In this document: piece after piece, positions 28,556 to 38,977 of the stretch
How the letters are laid out: every line of letters starts with the position of its first letter
Numbering within the stretch: position 1 is the first letter of the stretch
Position numbers and translations under genes: made by a program
Notes under the pieces: model-generated
Databases searched by the model: none
What the model was told of the DNA's origin: nothing
Seen by the model: only the letters and a program-made list of their open reading frames with translations
Assembly (NCBI RefSeq): GCF_001591345.1
Contig: NZ_BCUS01000011.1
Location: 1-64,000 of the forward strand
Direction: 5' to 3'
DNA: 64,000 nt
DNA from: Variovorax boronicumulans NBRC 103145
GTDB lineage: Bacteria > Pseudomonadota > Gammaproteobacteria > Burkholderiales > Burkholderiaceae_C

Positions 28556-28841
28556 TGCGCGATCTGCCGTGCAGCGTGCACGCCCTGTTCGATCGAGTCG
28601 TCTGCGAGGCCCCCTGTTGCCGGGCAGATTCCTGCGTTCTTTTTCCCCACTTCGCGCCCCCCTATGCTTCTTGGAATGGGCGCGATTCTGGCGGCTCGCC
28701 GCGAGGCAAACACAGCACAGTTTCTACCAATGGTTAAACGAAAGACGGAGCCTATTGATCTGTGATGTTTGCCCGCCTCTCCTTACGTTCAGAGCACAAA
28801 GGAGGTAATTCACTAACAATATCGCGAGGGCGACAAGCAAG
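28556..28841 (-). promoter_or_regulatory. Non-coding region upstream of the T6SS operon
   Basis: No gene was recognised between tssH and the icd terminator. On the minus strand a weak sigma-54-like element keeps GG-N10-GC (TTGGTAGAAACTGTGCT, about 28714-28730) but departs from the consensus at most other positions. A short inverted repeat GTGCA-GCG-TGCAC lies at 28569-28581, 14 nt before the tssH start, and could be an operator. No clear sigma-70 promoter stands out. The region is visibly richer in A and T than its surroundings. Confidence 0.35.
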
Positions 28842-28843
28842 AA

Positions 28844-28875
28844 AAAACCCTCGAGTCCTTTCGGAAGCTCGAGGG
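28844..28875 (-). terminator. Rho-independent terminator of icd
   Basis: On the minus strand CCCTCGAG (28875-28868) pairs with CTCGAGGG (28855-28848) around a short inner stem-loop, followed by TTTTTTC. It lies about 40 nt after the icd stop. Confidence 0.88.
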
Positions 28876-28916
28876 CTTGATAAGGGTCTGACGTTTCTCG
28901 ACGTCAGCGATCGCAA

Positions 28917-30176
<1,260 letters not shown>

Positions 30177-30395
30177 GAGGGGGCTTGACTCCGGGAGTGA
30201 CGTAATTCGAACGACTGTCTGCGAATTCAGACAGCGAGGGGGAATCGCTGTACAGCGCGCTAACAAATCGCTGTACATTTTAGACGCAACCCATCAGCGG
30301 ACAATTGTCAACCGTAGGGCGATAGAGCCCGTTACTGGCTGACCTTCTGCTCGCCGGGAGGCGTTTCCAACCAATTCTCGATAGAGGAATCATCA

Positions 30396-30734
30396 ATGAG
30401 CAAACTTCTCGCAGTCATGATCGCTGGCCTGTTCGCCGCTGGCGCGTACGCCCAAAACCCGGCCGGTACCACGCCCGAACAAGGCAACGCGACCAACAGC
30501 AAGCCGCAAGCTCGCGCTGAAGCCAAGAAGGAAGCCAAGCCTGCTGGCCAAGTGGCTCCCGCTGCTGGCGACATCGCCAAGACGCCTGAAGGCGGCGCCT
30601 TCGGGGCCGACAAGGCTGGCGTTGCCGGCGAAAAGCGCGCCAAGACCCGCGACGATCGTCGTCGCAACAAGGACGGCAGCGTGAAGCGCAAGGCCACGCA
30701 AGGCGGCACGCCTGACATGCCCGGCGCCAAGTAA
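30396..30734 (+). CDS. Small secreted Ala/Lys-rich protein
   Basis: The 112-residue product has a signal peptide (MSKLLAVMIAGLFAAGAYA, predicted cleavage before QNP), then a highly charged, low-complexity region rich in A, K, G and D, probably disordered and periplasmic. No enzymatic domain is visible and the function is unknown; similar proteins are often labelled cell-envelope or TolA-like without evidence. AGAGGA precedes the ATG. The second gene downstream shares the signal peptide almost exactly. A terminator follows at 30757. Confidence 0.8.
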   Translation: MSKLLAVMIAGLFAAGAYAQNPAGTTPEQGNATNSKPQARAEAKKEAKPAGQVAPAAGDIAKTPEGGAFGADKAGVAGEKRAKTRDDRRRNKDGSVKRKATQGGTPDMPGAK

Positions 30735-30756
30735 GCTGGTCTGTCCCCCCTAAGAA

Positions 30757-30782
30757 AAGCGCTCTCCGGAGCGCTTTTTTTC
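30757..30782 (+). terminator. Terminator after the first small secreted protein gene
   Basis: AAGCGCTC (30757-30764) and GAGCGCTT (30769-30776) form a perfect 8-bp stem with loop TCCG, followed by a run of T. Confidence 0.92.
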
Positions 30783-30887
30783 GTTCGTAGTTTTGTTCAA
30801 CCACTGTCAACCGGGGTTCTTGAGGTCCGTTGAATGGAGGCCTTCCGCAGGGAGGTGATCCATATCAACAATCTCAAAGGATTTCTC

Positions 30888-31073
30888 ATGAACAAGCTGA
30901 TCGCAGCCCTGGTCGCCGGCCTCTTCGCCGCCGGTGCATTCGCCCAAGCCGCCGAACCCGCGCCCGCAGCGCCGGCCGCTCCCGCCGTCCACAAGGCCAA
31001 GGCCAAGCACACGGTCAAGAAGCACAAGGTGCGCCACGTCTCCAAGGCCCACGCCGCCGCCAAGAAGGTGTAA
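30888..31073 (+). CDS. Very small secreted His/Lys-rich protein
   Basis: The 61-residue product starts with a signal peptide (MNKLIAALVAGLFAAGAFA, cleavage before QAA) and leaves a mature peptide of about 42 residues made of an Ala/Pro stretch followed by a basic K/H/V/A-rich tail (KHTVKKHKVRHVSK). A metal-binding or envelope-charge role can be imagined, but no function is known. ATG 30888 is preferred over the in-frame ATG at 30834 because it begins the signal peptide and has AAAGGA about 6 nt upstream. It is flanked by terminators and so is a single-gene unit. Confidence 0.78.
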   Translation: MNKLIAALVAGLFAAGAFAQAAEPAPAAPAAPAVHKAKAKHTVKKHKVRHVSKAHAAAKKV

Positions 31074-31092
31074 GCTTTCGAGCTCCCGGCAA

Positions 31093-31116
31093 TGCCCGCT
31101 TCAGCGGGCATTTTTA
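31093..31116 (+). terminator. Terminator after the His/Lys-rich protein gene
   Basis: TGCCCGC (31093-31099) and GCGGGCA (31104-31110) form a perfect 7-bp stem with loop TTCA, followed by TTTTTATT. Confidence 0.92.
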
Positions 31117-31164
31117 TTGGTCACGGGCCGACCTCGTGTGTCGCAGCCCCGAAAGAGTCATCCG

Positions 31165-31635
31165 ATGTTTCAGCGTCTCGCCGCGCTGCTTCTGGTGTCC
31201 GCGTCCTTCCTGGCGCCGGCCCACGCGCAGCAGCAAATCCAACCGCAACCCCAAACCGATCTGGCACGCACGCAGTTGTCGGTCGGCCTCTACAAGATCG
31301 ATGCGCAGGTGGCGCAATCGCCCCGCGAGCGCGAGATCGGCCTGATGTTCCGCAAGACGATGCCGCAGGCCGAAGGCATGATCTTCGTCTTCGAGCAGCC
31401 GGCCACGCAGTGCTTCTGGATGCGCAACACCCTGCTGCCGCTGACCGCCGCCTTCGTGGCCGATGACGGCCGTATCGTCAACCTGGTCGACATGCAGCCG
31501 ATGACCGAGAACTCTCATTGCTCCGAGGAGCCGGTGCGCTACGTGCTCGAGATGAACCAGGGCTGGTTCGCCAAGAAGAACATCAAGAAGGGGGCCAAGC
31601 TCGGCGGAGAGCTGTTCTCGGCCGCCAAGCGCTGA
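31165..31635 (+). CDS. DUF192 family secreted protein
   Basis: The 156-residue product has a signal peptide (MFQRLAALLLVSASFLAPAHA, cleavage before QQQ) followed by a DUF192 domain: SPREREIGLMFRKTMPQAEGMIFVFE, CFWMRNTLLPLTAAFV and a C-terminal VLEMNQGWFAKKNIKKG. The family is periplasmic or extracellular in bacteria, with no proven activity. The start is set by the signal peptide. It shares the terminator at 31652-31680 with the convergent sodB. Confidence 0.87.
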   Translation: MFQRLAALLLVSASFLAPAHAQQQIQPQPQTDLARTQLSVGLYKIDAQVAQSPREREIGLMFRKTMPQAEGMIFVFEQPATQCFWMRNTLLPLTAAFVADDGRIVNLVDMQPMTENSHCSEEPVRYVLEMNQGWFAKKNIKKGAKLGGELFSAAKR

Positions 31636-31651
31636 GCAATTGAGCGCCAGC

Positions 31652-31682
31652 AAAAAAGCCGACCCGCAGGTCGGCTTTTTTC
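31652..31682. terminator. Bidirectional terminator between the DUF192 gene and sodB
   Basis: GCCGACC (31658-31664) and GGTCGGC (31669-31675) form a stem with loop CGCA, flanked by a run of A on the left and of T on the right. The A/T flanks extend the stem and supply a U tract on both strands. Confidence 0.93.
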
Positions 31683-31704
31683 ATGGCGAGCGCCAGGTCC
31701 GGCT

Positions 31705-32286
31705 TCAGCCGAAGTTCTTCGCCGCGAAGTCCCAGTTCACCAGCTTGGCCAGGAAGGTTTCGACGAACTTCGGGCGCAGGTTGCGGTAGTCGATGTAGTA
31801 CGCGTGTTCCCACACGTCCACCGTCAGCAGCGCGGTGTCGGCGGTGGTCAGCGGCGTGCCGGCGGCGCCGGTGTTCACGATGTCCACCGAACCGTCGGCC
31901 TTCTTCACGAGCCACGTCCAGCCCGAGCCGAAGTTGCCCACGGCCGACTTCACGAAGGCTTCCTTGAAGGCGTCGTAGCTGCCCCACTTGGCGTCGATGG
32001 CCTTGGCCAGCGCGCCGGTCGGGGCGCCGCCGCCTTGGGGCTTCATGCAGTTCCAGAAGAAGGTGTGGTTCCAGATCTGGGCGGCGTTGTTGTAGATGCC
32101 GCCGCTGGACTTCTTGACGATCTCTTCGAGCGTCATCGCTTCGAACTCGGTGCCCTTTTGCAGGTTGTTCAGGTTCACCACGTAGGCGTTGTGGTGCTTG
32201 CCGTGGTGGAACTCGAGCGTTTCCTTCGAATACTCGGGGGCCAGTGCGTCGATGGCGTACGGCAGGGGTGGGAGCACATGTTCCAT
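31705..32286 (-). CDS. sodB: Superoxide dismutase, iron type
   Basis: The 193-residue enzyme converts superoxide to peroxide and oxygen. Metal ligands are visible: H27 in [13 protein letters not shown], the histidine in NHTFFWNCM, and D and H in [13 protein letters not shown]. The [11 protein letters not shown] segment with Gln before the second ligand is the Fe-SOD pattern rather than the Mn-SOD one. Length matches E. coli SodB. xseA lies 50 nt downstream of... its own stop at 32337 is upstream of the sodB start, so sodB may follow xseA in one message. Confidence 0.97.
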   Translation of the reverse strand: MEHVLPPLPYAIDALAPEYSKETLEFHHGKHHNAYVVNLNNLQKGTEFEAMTLEEIVKKSSGGIYNNAAQIWNHTFFWNCMKPQGGGAPTGALAKAIDAKWGSYDAFKEAFVKSAVGNFGSGWTWLVKKADGSVDIVNTGAAGTPLTTADTALLTVDVWEHAYYIDYRNLRPKFVETFLAKLVNWDFAAKNFG

Positions 32287-32336
32287 GGTTTTTTCTCGTG
32301 GGTTGGTTGTGGGGAATGAAGGATTCTAGGAAGTAA

Positions 32337-33650
32337 TCAGGGGGGCGGCGTCAGACGCGTTCCCGTCGCTCCGCCGGGCGTCACGGTCAGGTCGACCGAG
32401 CCATCCGAAAGGCGCGCGACCACCGCATCGCCGGCCTGCAGGCTGCCCGCGCTGACGACCGCGCGGCCTTCGCCGTCGGTCAGCAAGGCATAGCCGCGCT
32501 GCAGCACCAGGGCCGGGTCGAGCAGCCGCAGGCGCAGGGCCACGCGTTCGAGCCGCTCGCGCCGCTGCGTCAGCGAGCGCGCGAACTTCGTGGAGAAATC
32601 GGTGGCGATGGCCTGCGGCACCTGCGCCAATCGCTCCCGGCGCGACAGCACCGCGTAGTGCAGCCGCTGCGCGTGGTGCGCCAGCCGCAACTGCTGGCGC
32701 GCGACCAGGCCCGACGGGCGGCCCAGCCGCGCGGCCGCCTGGTCCAGCCGTTGGCCGAGCACGTCGAGCCGCCCGCCCAGCGCATCGCCGAGCCGCTCGT
32801 CGAGCAGGTCGAGCGCGCCGAGCCACAGGTCGCGCGGCGCGCTGACGAGTTCGGCGGCAGCCGTCGGCGTCGGCGCGCGCAGGTCGGCACAGAAATCGGC
32901 GATGGTGAAATCGGTTTCGTGCCCCACGCCGCTGATCACCGGCACGGGACTCTGCACGATGGTGCGCGCCAGCGTTTCGTCGTTGAAGGCCCAGAGGTCC
33001 TCGATGGAGCCGCCACCGCGCACCAGCAGGATCACGTCGACGGCCGGCTCCAGCGTGTAGAGCGACTGCAAGGCGCGCACCAGTTCGGCCGGCGCGTTGG
33101 CGCCCTGCACTGCCGCCGGCGCCAGCACCACGGGAATATGTGGGACGCGCCGCCGCAGCGCGGTCACGACGTCATGCAGCGCCGCGGCCCCCAGCGAGGT
33201 GACAACGCCCACGGCACGCGGCATGGAGGGCAGCGCGCGTTTGCGCGCCGGATCAAACAGGCCCTCGGCTTCGAGGCGCGCCTTGCGCTGCAGGAACTGC
33301 TCGAACAGCGCGCCCTGCCCCGCGCGCCGCAGGCTTTCGACCACCAGCTGCAGATCGCCACGCGGCTCGTACACCGCCAGCCGGCCACGCACCTCGACCT
33401 GGTCGCCGTCGCGCGGCGTGAAGTCGAGCAGGCCGGCCGCGCGGCGGAACATCGCGCAGCGCAGCTGGCCGGATTCGTCCTTGAGCGAGAAATAGCAATG
33501 ACCGCTCGACGCACGCGAGAAACCAGAGATTTCCCCGCGCACCGAGACCGGGTTGAAGCGCGCATCGAGCGCATCGGCCACCGCGCGGCACAGCGCGCCC
33601 ACGGCCCACACGCGCGGCCCGGGCGCGGCATTCAGCTCCCTGAAGCTCAT
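32337..33650 (-). CDS. xseA: Exodeoxyribonuclease VII large subunit
   Basis: The 437-residue protein matches XseA: an N-terminal OB-fold (RVWAVGALCRAVADALD, VSVRGEISGFSRASSGHCYFSLKD), then the nuclease domain with PRAVGVVTSLGAAALHDV, DVILLVRGGGSIEDLWAFNDE and PVISGVGHETDFTIADFCADLRAPTPTAAAE written in parts of the family signature. The C-terminal coiled coil and YALLTDGEGRAV are present. ExoVII degrades single-stranded DNA from both ends with XseB, which is not in this window. ATG 33650 was chosen at the family start. sodB follows after 50 nt. Confidence 0.95.
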   Translation of the reverse strand: MSFRELNAAPGPRVWAVGALCRAVADALDARFNPVSVRGEISGFSRASSGHCYFSLKDESGQLRCAMFRRAAGLLDFTPRDGDQVEVRGRLAVYEPRGDLQLVVESLRRAGQGALFEQFLQRKARLEAEGLFDPARKRALPSMPRAVGVVTSLGAAALHDVVTALRRRVPHIPVVLAPAAVQGANAPAELVRALQSLYTLEPAVDVILLVRGGGSIEDLWAFNDETLARTIVQSPVPVISGVGHETDFTIADFCADLRAPTPTAAAELVSAPRDLWLGALDLLDERLGDALGGRLDVLGQRLDQAAARLGRPSGLVARQQLRLAHHAQRLHYAVLSRRERLAQVPQAIATDFSTKFARSLTQRRERLERVALRLRLLDPALVLQRGYALLTDGEGRAVVSAGSLQAGDAVVARLSDGSVDLTVTPGGATGTRLTPPP

Positions 33651-33962
33651 CGCGCCCCTCCACCGCCGAGCGCCACTCTTCCACAACGGGCGCCGCGCCC
33701 CCCACTTTGGAGGGGTATGCTGGAACAGATGCACGAGTTCTCGTGCAAGCTGTTGATTTCATTAAAAAAAGTGCTGCTCAAAATTCAATCGATCTAACGG
33801 AAAGCCCGTCCCATGCGGGTTCGGCGGCATTGCGCGATGGGTTAATCACAAAGTTATCCACAGAATCTGTGCGTCCTTGCCGACACGCAAACAAGCCGCG
33901 AGCCGATGGTGGCTCGGTGGATAATCGCCGCGCATTTGCAGTCTACGGGCCGGAGGATTTTC
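33651..33962. promoter_or_regulatory. Divergent intergenic region xseA/exbB with one consensus DnaA box
   Basis: No gene is visible in these 312 nt, which must hold the promoters of xseA (minus) and exbB (plus). A perfect DnaA-box 9-mer TTATCCACA lies at 33854-33862, and a one-mismatch box on the other strand reads TTATCCACC at about 33927-33935. The middle of the region (33750-33800) is unusually A/T-rich for this genome. The exbB Shine-Dalgarno sequence GGAGGA lies near its right end. Confidence 0.5.
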
Positions 33963-34595
<633 letters not shown>

Positions 34596-34642
34596 CGGCC
34601 ATCGCAGCAACCGACGGCCGCCACACCAGGGACACCACGGAA

Positions 34643-34720
34643 CCGGCTTCGCCGGGCCGCAGGTGTCGCCCCCGGAAGGGGGTTGGCGTAGCGACACGAA
34701 GTGCGCGCAGCCTGGGGGTG
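34643..34720. repeat. Palindromic intergenic element between exbB and exbD (REP-like)
   Basis: Two hairpins follow one another: CCGGC/GCCGG (34643-34655, loop TTC), and a longer one in which GTGTCGC (34663-34669) pairs with GCGACAC (34691-34697), enclosing CCCC-GGAA-GGGG. A G-rich CCTGGGGGTG ends it. I recall very similar hairpin elements dispersed in Comamonadaceae genomes. Only one copy was found here, so its status as a repeat rests on memory rather than on this window. Confidence 0.55.
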
Positions 34721-34740
34721 AGCCTATGACTCGGGGCCGC

Positions 34741-35166
34741 ATGCAGTTTCGCCACGGCGCGCGCGACGAGCCGGAGATCAACCTGATCCCGTTCATCGAC
34801 GTGCTGCTGGTCGTGCTGATCTTCCTGATGCTGTCGACCACCTACAGCAAGTTCACCGAGATGCAGCTGCGGCTGCCGACCGCGGACGTCGACGCCCAGC
34901 GCGACTACCCGAAAGAGGTGATCGTGGCGGTGTCGGCCGACGGCCGCTACGTGATCAACAAGTCGCCGCTGGCGGACCGCAGCGTCGACACCGTGGCCGC
35001 CGCGCTCGGCGCCGCCGCCACCGGCGGCAAGGACAGCGTCGTGATCATCAGCGCCGACGCAGCCAGCCCGCACCAGGCCGTGGTGACGGTGATGGAGGCC
35101 GCACGCCGTGCCGGCCTGATGCAGATCACCTTCGCCGCCCAGTCGACGGCCCAGGCCGGTCACTGA
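34741..35166 (+). CDS. exbD: ExbD/TolR family protein
   Basis: The 141-residue product has the ExbD layout: a short cytoplasmic start with EPEINLIPFIDVLLVVLIF, in which the membrane helix carries the conserved aspartate of the proton path, then a periplasmic domain (LRLPTADVD to the C-terminus). ATG 34741 is at the family position; an in-frame ATG at 34726 would add five residues and sits beside the palindromic element. The lpxK GTG follows the stop with no gap, so this pair is co-translated with the lipid A genes. Confidence 0.93.
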   Translation: MQFRHGARDEPEINLIPFIDVLLVVLIFLMLSTTYSKFTEMQLRLPTADVDAQRDYPKEVIVAVSADGRYVINKSPLADRSVDTVAAALGAAATGGKDSVVIISADAASPHQAVVTVMEAARRAGLMQITFAAQSTAQAGH

Positions 35167-36162
35167 GTGTCGACCGGCGCGCGGCTGCAGGATGCCTGGC
35201 TGCGCCGCGGTGCGCTGGCCTGCCTGCTGTGGCCGCTGTCGCAGGTCTACGGCGCCCTCTTTGCGCTGCGGCGCGCCTTCTACCGATGGGGTTGGCAGAA
35301 AACCGGACGCGTGCCGGTACCCGTGATCGTGGTCGGCAATGTGATCGCGGGCGGGGCTGGCAAGACACCGGTCGTGATGGCCGTCGTGCGCCACCTTCAG
35401 GCGCGTGGCCTGCGGGTGGGCGTGGTGTCGCGCGGCTATGGCCGCCGCACCGACGACTGCCGTGAGGTCCACGCCGACAGCGATCCGCAGGACGTCGGCG
35501 ACGAACCCGCGCTGATCCACCATGCCACCGGCGCGCCGGTCTTCGTGGCCCGGCAGCGCATCGAGGCCGCACGCGCCTTGCTCGAGCAGCACCCGGCCAC
35601 GCAGGTCATCGTCAGCGACGACGGCCTGCAGCATCTGGCGCTGGCGCGCGACATCGAGATCTGCGTGTTCGATGACCGCGGTGTCGGCAACGGCTGGCTG
35701 CTGCCGGCCGGCCCCCTGCGCGAGCCGTGGCCGCGCCATTGCGACCTGCTGCTGCACAGCGGCGAGCGGCCCGCCTTCGCCGATGGCTACACCGCCACCC
35801 GCGAACTGGCGCCGTACGCCCTCGCGAAGGATGGCCGACGCATCCCGCTCGAGACGCTCGCCGGCCAGCCCGTGATCGCGCTCGCCGCCATCGCGCGGCC
35901 GGAGGCCTTCTTCACGATGCTGCGCGCGCACGGCCTCACGCTCGCGGACACCCTCGCGCTGCCGGACCACCACGATTTCAGCGGCTGGCAACGACCAGCC
36001 GGTCCCGCCCTGCCCCTCGTCTGCACGGAAAAAGACGCCGTCAAGCTCTGGCACCAGGCGCCCGACGCGCTCGCCGTGCCACTGCACTTCGAACCCTCGC
36101 CGGCGTTCTTCGCCGCCCTCGACGCGAAGCTATCATCGCTCGATGGATACCAAGCTGCTTGA
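35167..36162 (+). CDS. lpxK: Tetraacyldisaccharide 4'-kinase
   Basis: The 331-residue inner-membrane kinase phosphorylates the lipid A disaccharide at the 4' position. It begins with the amphipathic N-terminal helix typical of LpxK, then a Walker A AGGAGKTP (61-68), [11 protein letters not shown], and the conserved [17 protein letters not shown] segment, with [11 protein letters not shown] near the end. The GTG start directly follows the exbD stop. The following Trm112 gene overlaps its 3' end by 20 nt. Confidence 0.96.
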   Translation: MSTGARLQDAWLRRGALACLLWPLSQVYGALFALRRAFYRWGWQKTGRVPVPVIVVGNVIAGGAGKTPVVMAVVRHLQARGLRVGVVSRGYGRRTDDCREVHADSDPQDVGDEPALIHHATGAPVFVARQRIEAARALLEQHPATQVIVSDDGLQHLALARDIEICVFDDRGVGNGWLLPAGPLREPWPRHCDLLLHSGERPAFADGYTATRELAPYALAKDGRRIPLETLAGQPVIALAAIARPEAFFTMLRAHGLTLADTLALPDHHDFSGWQRPAGPALPLVCTEKDAVKLWHQAPDALAVPLHFEPSPAFFAALDAKLSSLDGYQAA

Positions 36163-36325
36163 ACTGCTCGTCTGCCCCGTCACCAAGGGCCCGCTGACCT
36201 GGAACGCCGAGAAGCAGGAACTCTGCTCGCGCAGCGCGCGCCTGGCCTACCCGGTGCGCGACGGCATCCCGGTGCTGCTCGAGAACGAGGCCCGCACGCT
36301 GTCCGACGAAGAGCTGGGCCTGTGA
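36143..36325 (+). CDS. Trm112 family protein (YcaR-like)
   Basis: This 60-residue protein matches the short Trm112/YcaR family: [14 protein letters not shown], then [23 protein letters not shown] and EARTLSDEE. Members sit between lpxK and kdsB in many proteobacteria; eukaryotic Trm112 activates methyltransferases, while the bacterial role is unclear. Only two cysteines (C11, C28) remain of a possible zinc site. It overlaps lpxK by 20 nt and kdsB by 4 nt (GTGA), so it belongs to the lipopolysaccharide operon. Confidence 0.92.
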   Translation: MDTKLLELLVCPVTKGPLTWNAEKQELCSRSARLAYPVRDGIPVLLENEARTLSDEELGL

Positions 36326-37095
36326 GCTTCACCGTTCTGGTGCCGGCCCGGCTGGCTTCGACGCGACTTCCCAACAAACCGCTGGCCGACATCGCCGGGC
36401 TGCCGATGGTCGTGCGCGTGGCACAACGTGCCCGCCAGTCCGGCGCCACCCGCGTGGTGGTGGCCGGCGATGACGCTTCCATCATCGACGCCTGCAAGGC
36501 GCACGGCGTCGAGGCCCTGCTCACCCGCCAGGACCACCCCAGCGGCACCGACCGGCTGGCCGAAGCCTGCGAACAGCTCGGACTCGACGGTGACGCGATC
36601 GTCGTCAACGTGCAGGGCGACGAGCCGCTGATCGACCCCGCGCTGATCGACGCCGTCGCCGCCACGCTGGCCGCGCGACCGCAGGCCGCGATGAGCACCG
36701 CCGTCCACGCGATCGACTCGCTGGCCGATTTCATGAACCCGAACGTGGTGAAGGCCGTGCTCGACGCACAAGGCCATGCGCTCTATTTCAGCCGCGCACC
36801 GATCCCCTGGTGGCGCGACGGTTCTTCGGGCGGTGCGGCGCCCACGGTGCTGCCCAGCCCCGCACCGCTGCGCCACATCGGCATCTACGGCTATCGCGCG
36901 GGCTTCGTGCGGCAATTTCCGTTGCTGTCGCCAGCACCCGTCGAAGCCACCGAAGCGCTCGAACAGCTGCGCGCGCTGTGGCATGGGCACCGCATCGCGG
37001 TGCATGTGAGCGATGTCGCACCGGGCCCCGGGATCGACACGCCCGAAGACCTGGCACGCGTGCGCGCCGTCTTCGCGGCCGGCTCGCCTGCGTGA
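36322..37095 (+). CDS. kdsB: 3-deoxy-manno-octulosonate cytidylyltransferase
   Basis: The 257-residue enzyme activates Kdo with CTP to give CMP-Kdo for lipopolysaccharide. Signatures are [17 protein letters not shown] at the start, THPSGTDR in the form [23 protein letters not shown], and [12 protein letters not shown]. The GTG start overlaps the previous stop as GTGA, with no ATG at the conserved start. The following adk gene is 135 nt away and probably has its own promoter. Confidence 0.96.
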   Translation: MSFTVLVPARLASTRLPNKPLADIAGLPMVVRVAQRARQSGATRVVVAGDDASIIDACKAHGVEALLTRQDHPSGTDRLAEACEQLGLDGDAIVVNVQGDEPLIDPALIDAVAATLAARPQAAMSTAVHAIDSLADFMNPNVVKAVLDAQGHALYFSRAPIPWWRDGSSGGAAPTVLPSPAPLRHIGIYGYRAGFVRQFPLLSPAPVEATEALEQLRALWHGHRIAVHVSDVAPGPGIDTPEDLARVRAVFAAGSPA

Positions 37096-37212
37096 GCTGC
37101 AGGCCGCCCCGAGGGAGACGGCGGCAATTTGTCACGGGGACGCATGCTATCCTCGATGCAATTCCGCCTCGGCGCGCCTGAGGGCGCGCATGGGGCGCGA
37201 CACAAAATCTAA

Positions 37213-37887
<675 letters not shown>

Positions 37888-37917
37888 TTCAGCGGCTGAT
37901 TCGTCAGCCTCTTTCTC

Positions 37918-38904
37918 CTAGCCGCCCTCCGACTCCGGCAGGGCGGCCACTCCCAAGAGTTCAAGCACCAGCGCAACCCGCGCCTTCACCGGCGTGAGTG
38001 CGCCCGCATCCCGCAGCCCGTCACCGGGTTTCGGCAGGATGCGTCCGTTCGCGCAGCGTGTGGCGCGCAACACCACCAAGCCACCGTCCTGCGCCTTCAG
38101 CGCCGCGGCTTCCAGCGCGTGGTGCACGGTGCCGTTGCCGGTCGTGGCCACGACCAGGCCGCGCAAGGGCTCAGCCGACGGGAGCAGCAACGCCTCCACG
38201 ATCGCACCGCTCGCGCCCGCGTGGCTCATGACGATCTCGACGCGGGGCCACGGCTTCGATACCGCCTCCAGCCGCGCCGCATCGAACGGCGCTCCCTGCG
38301 GCCACGCACGCACGCGCCGCACTTCACCCTCTTCCACATAGCCGACCGGCCCCGCATCGCCCGACGCGAAGGCATCGAGGCGGTAGGTGTGCACCTTCTG
38401 CACATCGAGGCCGCTGTGGATCGTGCCCGCGCACACCACGGTCACGCCCTGCGCGCCGGGCGTCGAGGCCACCGCTAGCGCGTCGCGCACGTTCTGCGGA
38501 CCATCGGGCGACAGGGCCGTTGCCGGACGCATCGCGCAGGTCAGCACCACCGGCTTGGCCGGCGCGAGCACGTCGTGCAGGAAGAAGGCGGTCTCTTCCA
38601 GTGTGTCGGTGCCATGCGTGATCACGATGCCGGCCACATCAGGCTGCGCCAGCCAGTGCGCGCAACGCGCTGCCAGCTCGCGCCAGGTGTGGGCGTCCAT
38701 GTCCTTGCTATCGAGTTGCGCGACCTGCTCCGCCACCAGCGTCACGCCGGCCGGCGCCTCGATGCCACCCAGCAGGTCCGCCACGGCCACCTGCCCGGCG
38801 GTGTAGCCGATGTTGTCGCCGCTGCTGGCGGCCTTGCCGGCAATGGTGCCGCCGGTGCCCAGCACGACCACGCGGCGCGTCCCGGACGAAGAGGAATGAG
38901 TCAT
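37918..38904 (-). CDS. Asparaginase
   Basis: The 328-residue product matches the bacterial asparaginase family, which hydrolyses asparagine to aspartate and ammonia. Catalytic motifs are VVLGTGGTIAG (T20 as nucleophile) and IVITHGTDTLEET (with the Thr-Asp pair), plus SHAGASG and VVATTGNGTV. No signal peptide is visible, so it is probably cytoplasmic, although the type II periplasmic group is also similar in length. It is divergent from lexA; the nearer LexA box begins only 21 nt upstream of its ATG, so damage-dependent expression is possible. Confidence 0.93.
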   Translation of the reverse strand: MTHSSSSGTRRVVVLGTGGTIAGKAASSGDNIGYTAGQVAVADLLGGIEAPAGVTLVAEQVAQLDSKDMDAHTWRELAARCAHWLAQPDVAGIVITHGTDTLEETAFFLHDVLAPAKPVVLTCAMRPATALSPDGPQNVRDALAVASTPGAQGVTVVCAGTIHSGLDVQKVHTYRLDAFASGDAGPVGYVEEGEVRRVRAWPQGAPFDAARLEAVSKPWPRVEIVMSHAGASGAIVEALLLPSAEPLRGLVVATTGNGTVHHALEAAALKAQDGGLVVLRATRCANGRILPKPGDGLRDAGALTPVKARVALVLELLGVAALPESEGG

Positions 38905-38907
38905 GGC

Positions 38908-38936
38908 TTGTCAACTTTTGAAAACTGGTTAAAAAT
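38908..38936 (+). promoter_or_regulatory. Candidate sigma-70 promoter of lexA
   Basis: A -35-like TTGTCA at 38908-38913 and a -10-like TAAAAAT at 38930-38936 are 16 nt apart. The -10 lies inside the first LexA box, so LexA binding would block it, as expected for autoregulation. Confidence 0.45.
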
Positions 38937-38940
38937 ACAG
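38925..38940. promoter_or_regulatory. LexA (SOS) box 1
   Basis: CTGGTTAAAAATACAG has the CTG-N10-CAG form recognised by LexA in proteobacteria, with an A/T-rich core. It lies 37 nt upstream of the lexA ATG and 21 nt from the asparaginase ATG. Confidence 0.88.
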
Positions 38941-38943
38941 GTA

Positions 38944-38959
38944 CTGGATATCTAGCCAG
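38944..38959. promoter_or_regulatory. LexA (SOS) box 2
   Basis: CTGGATATCTAGCCAG is a second CTG-N10-CAG, 3 nt after box 1, with a near-palindromic centre. Two adjacent boxes are usual for tightly autoregulated lexA genes. Confidence 0.88.
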
Positions 38960-38977
38960 TGCCGCAAGGAAACCACT

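Noticed and set aside
28556..28737. Short plus-strand open frame of about 60 codons upstream of tssH
   Set aside because: It has Cys/Pro-rich random-looking composition, no ribosome site and no recognisable motif.
28798..28808. Perfect Shine-Dalgarno sequence AAAGGAGGTAA on the plus strand
   Set aside because: No ATG, GTG or TTG follows at a usable distance and no coding frame is present, so it is probably chance.
34726..34741. Earlier ATG for exbD
   Set aside because: It adds five non-conserved residues directly after the palindromic element; the ATG at 34741 matches the family start better. It cannot be fully excluded.
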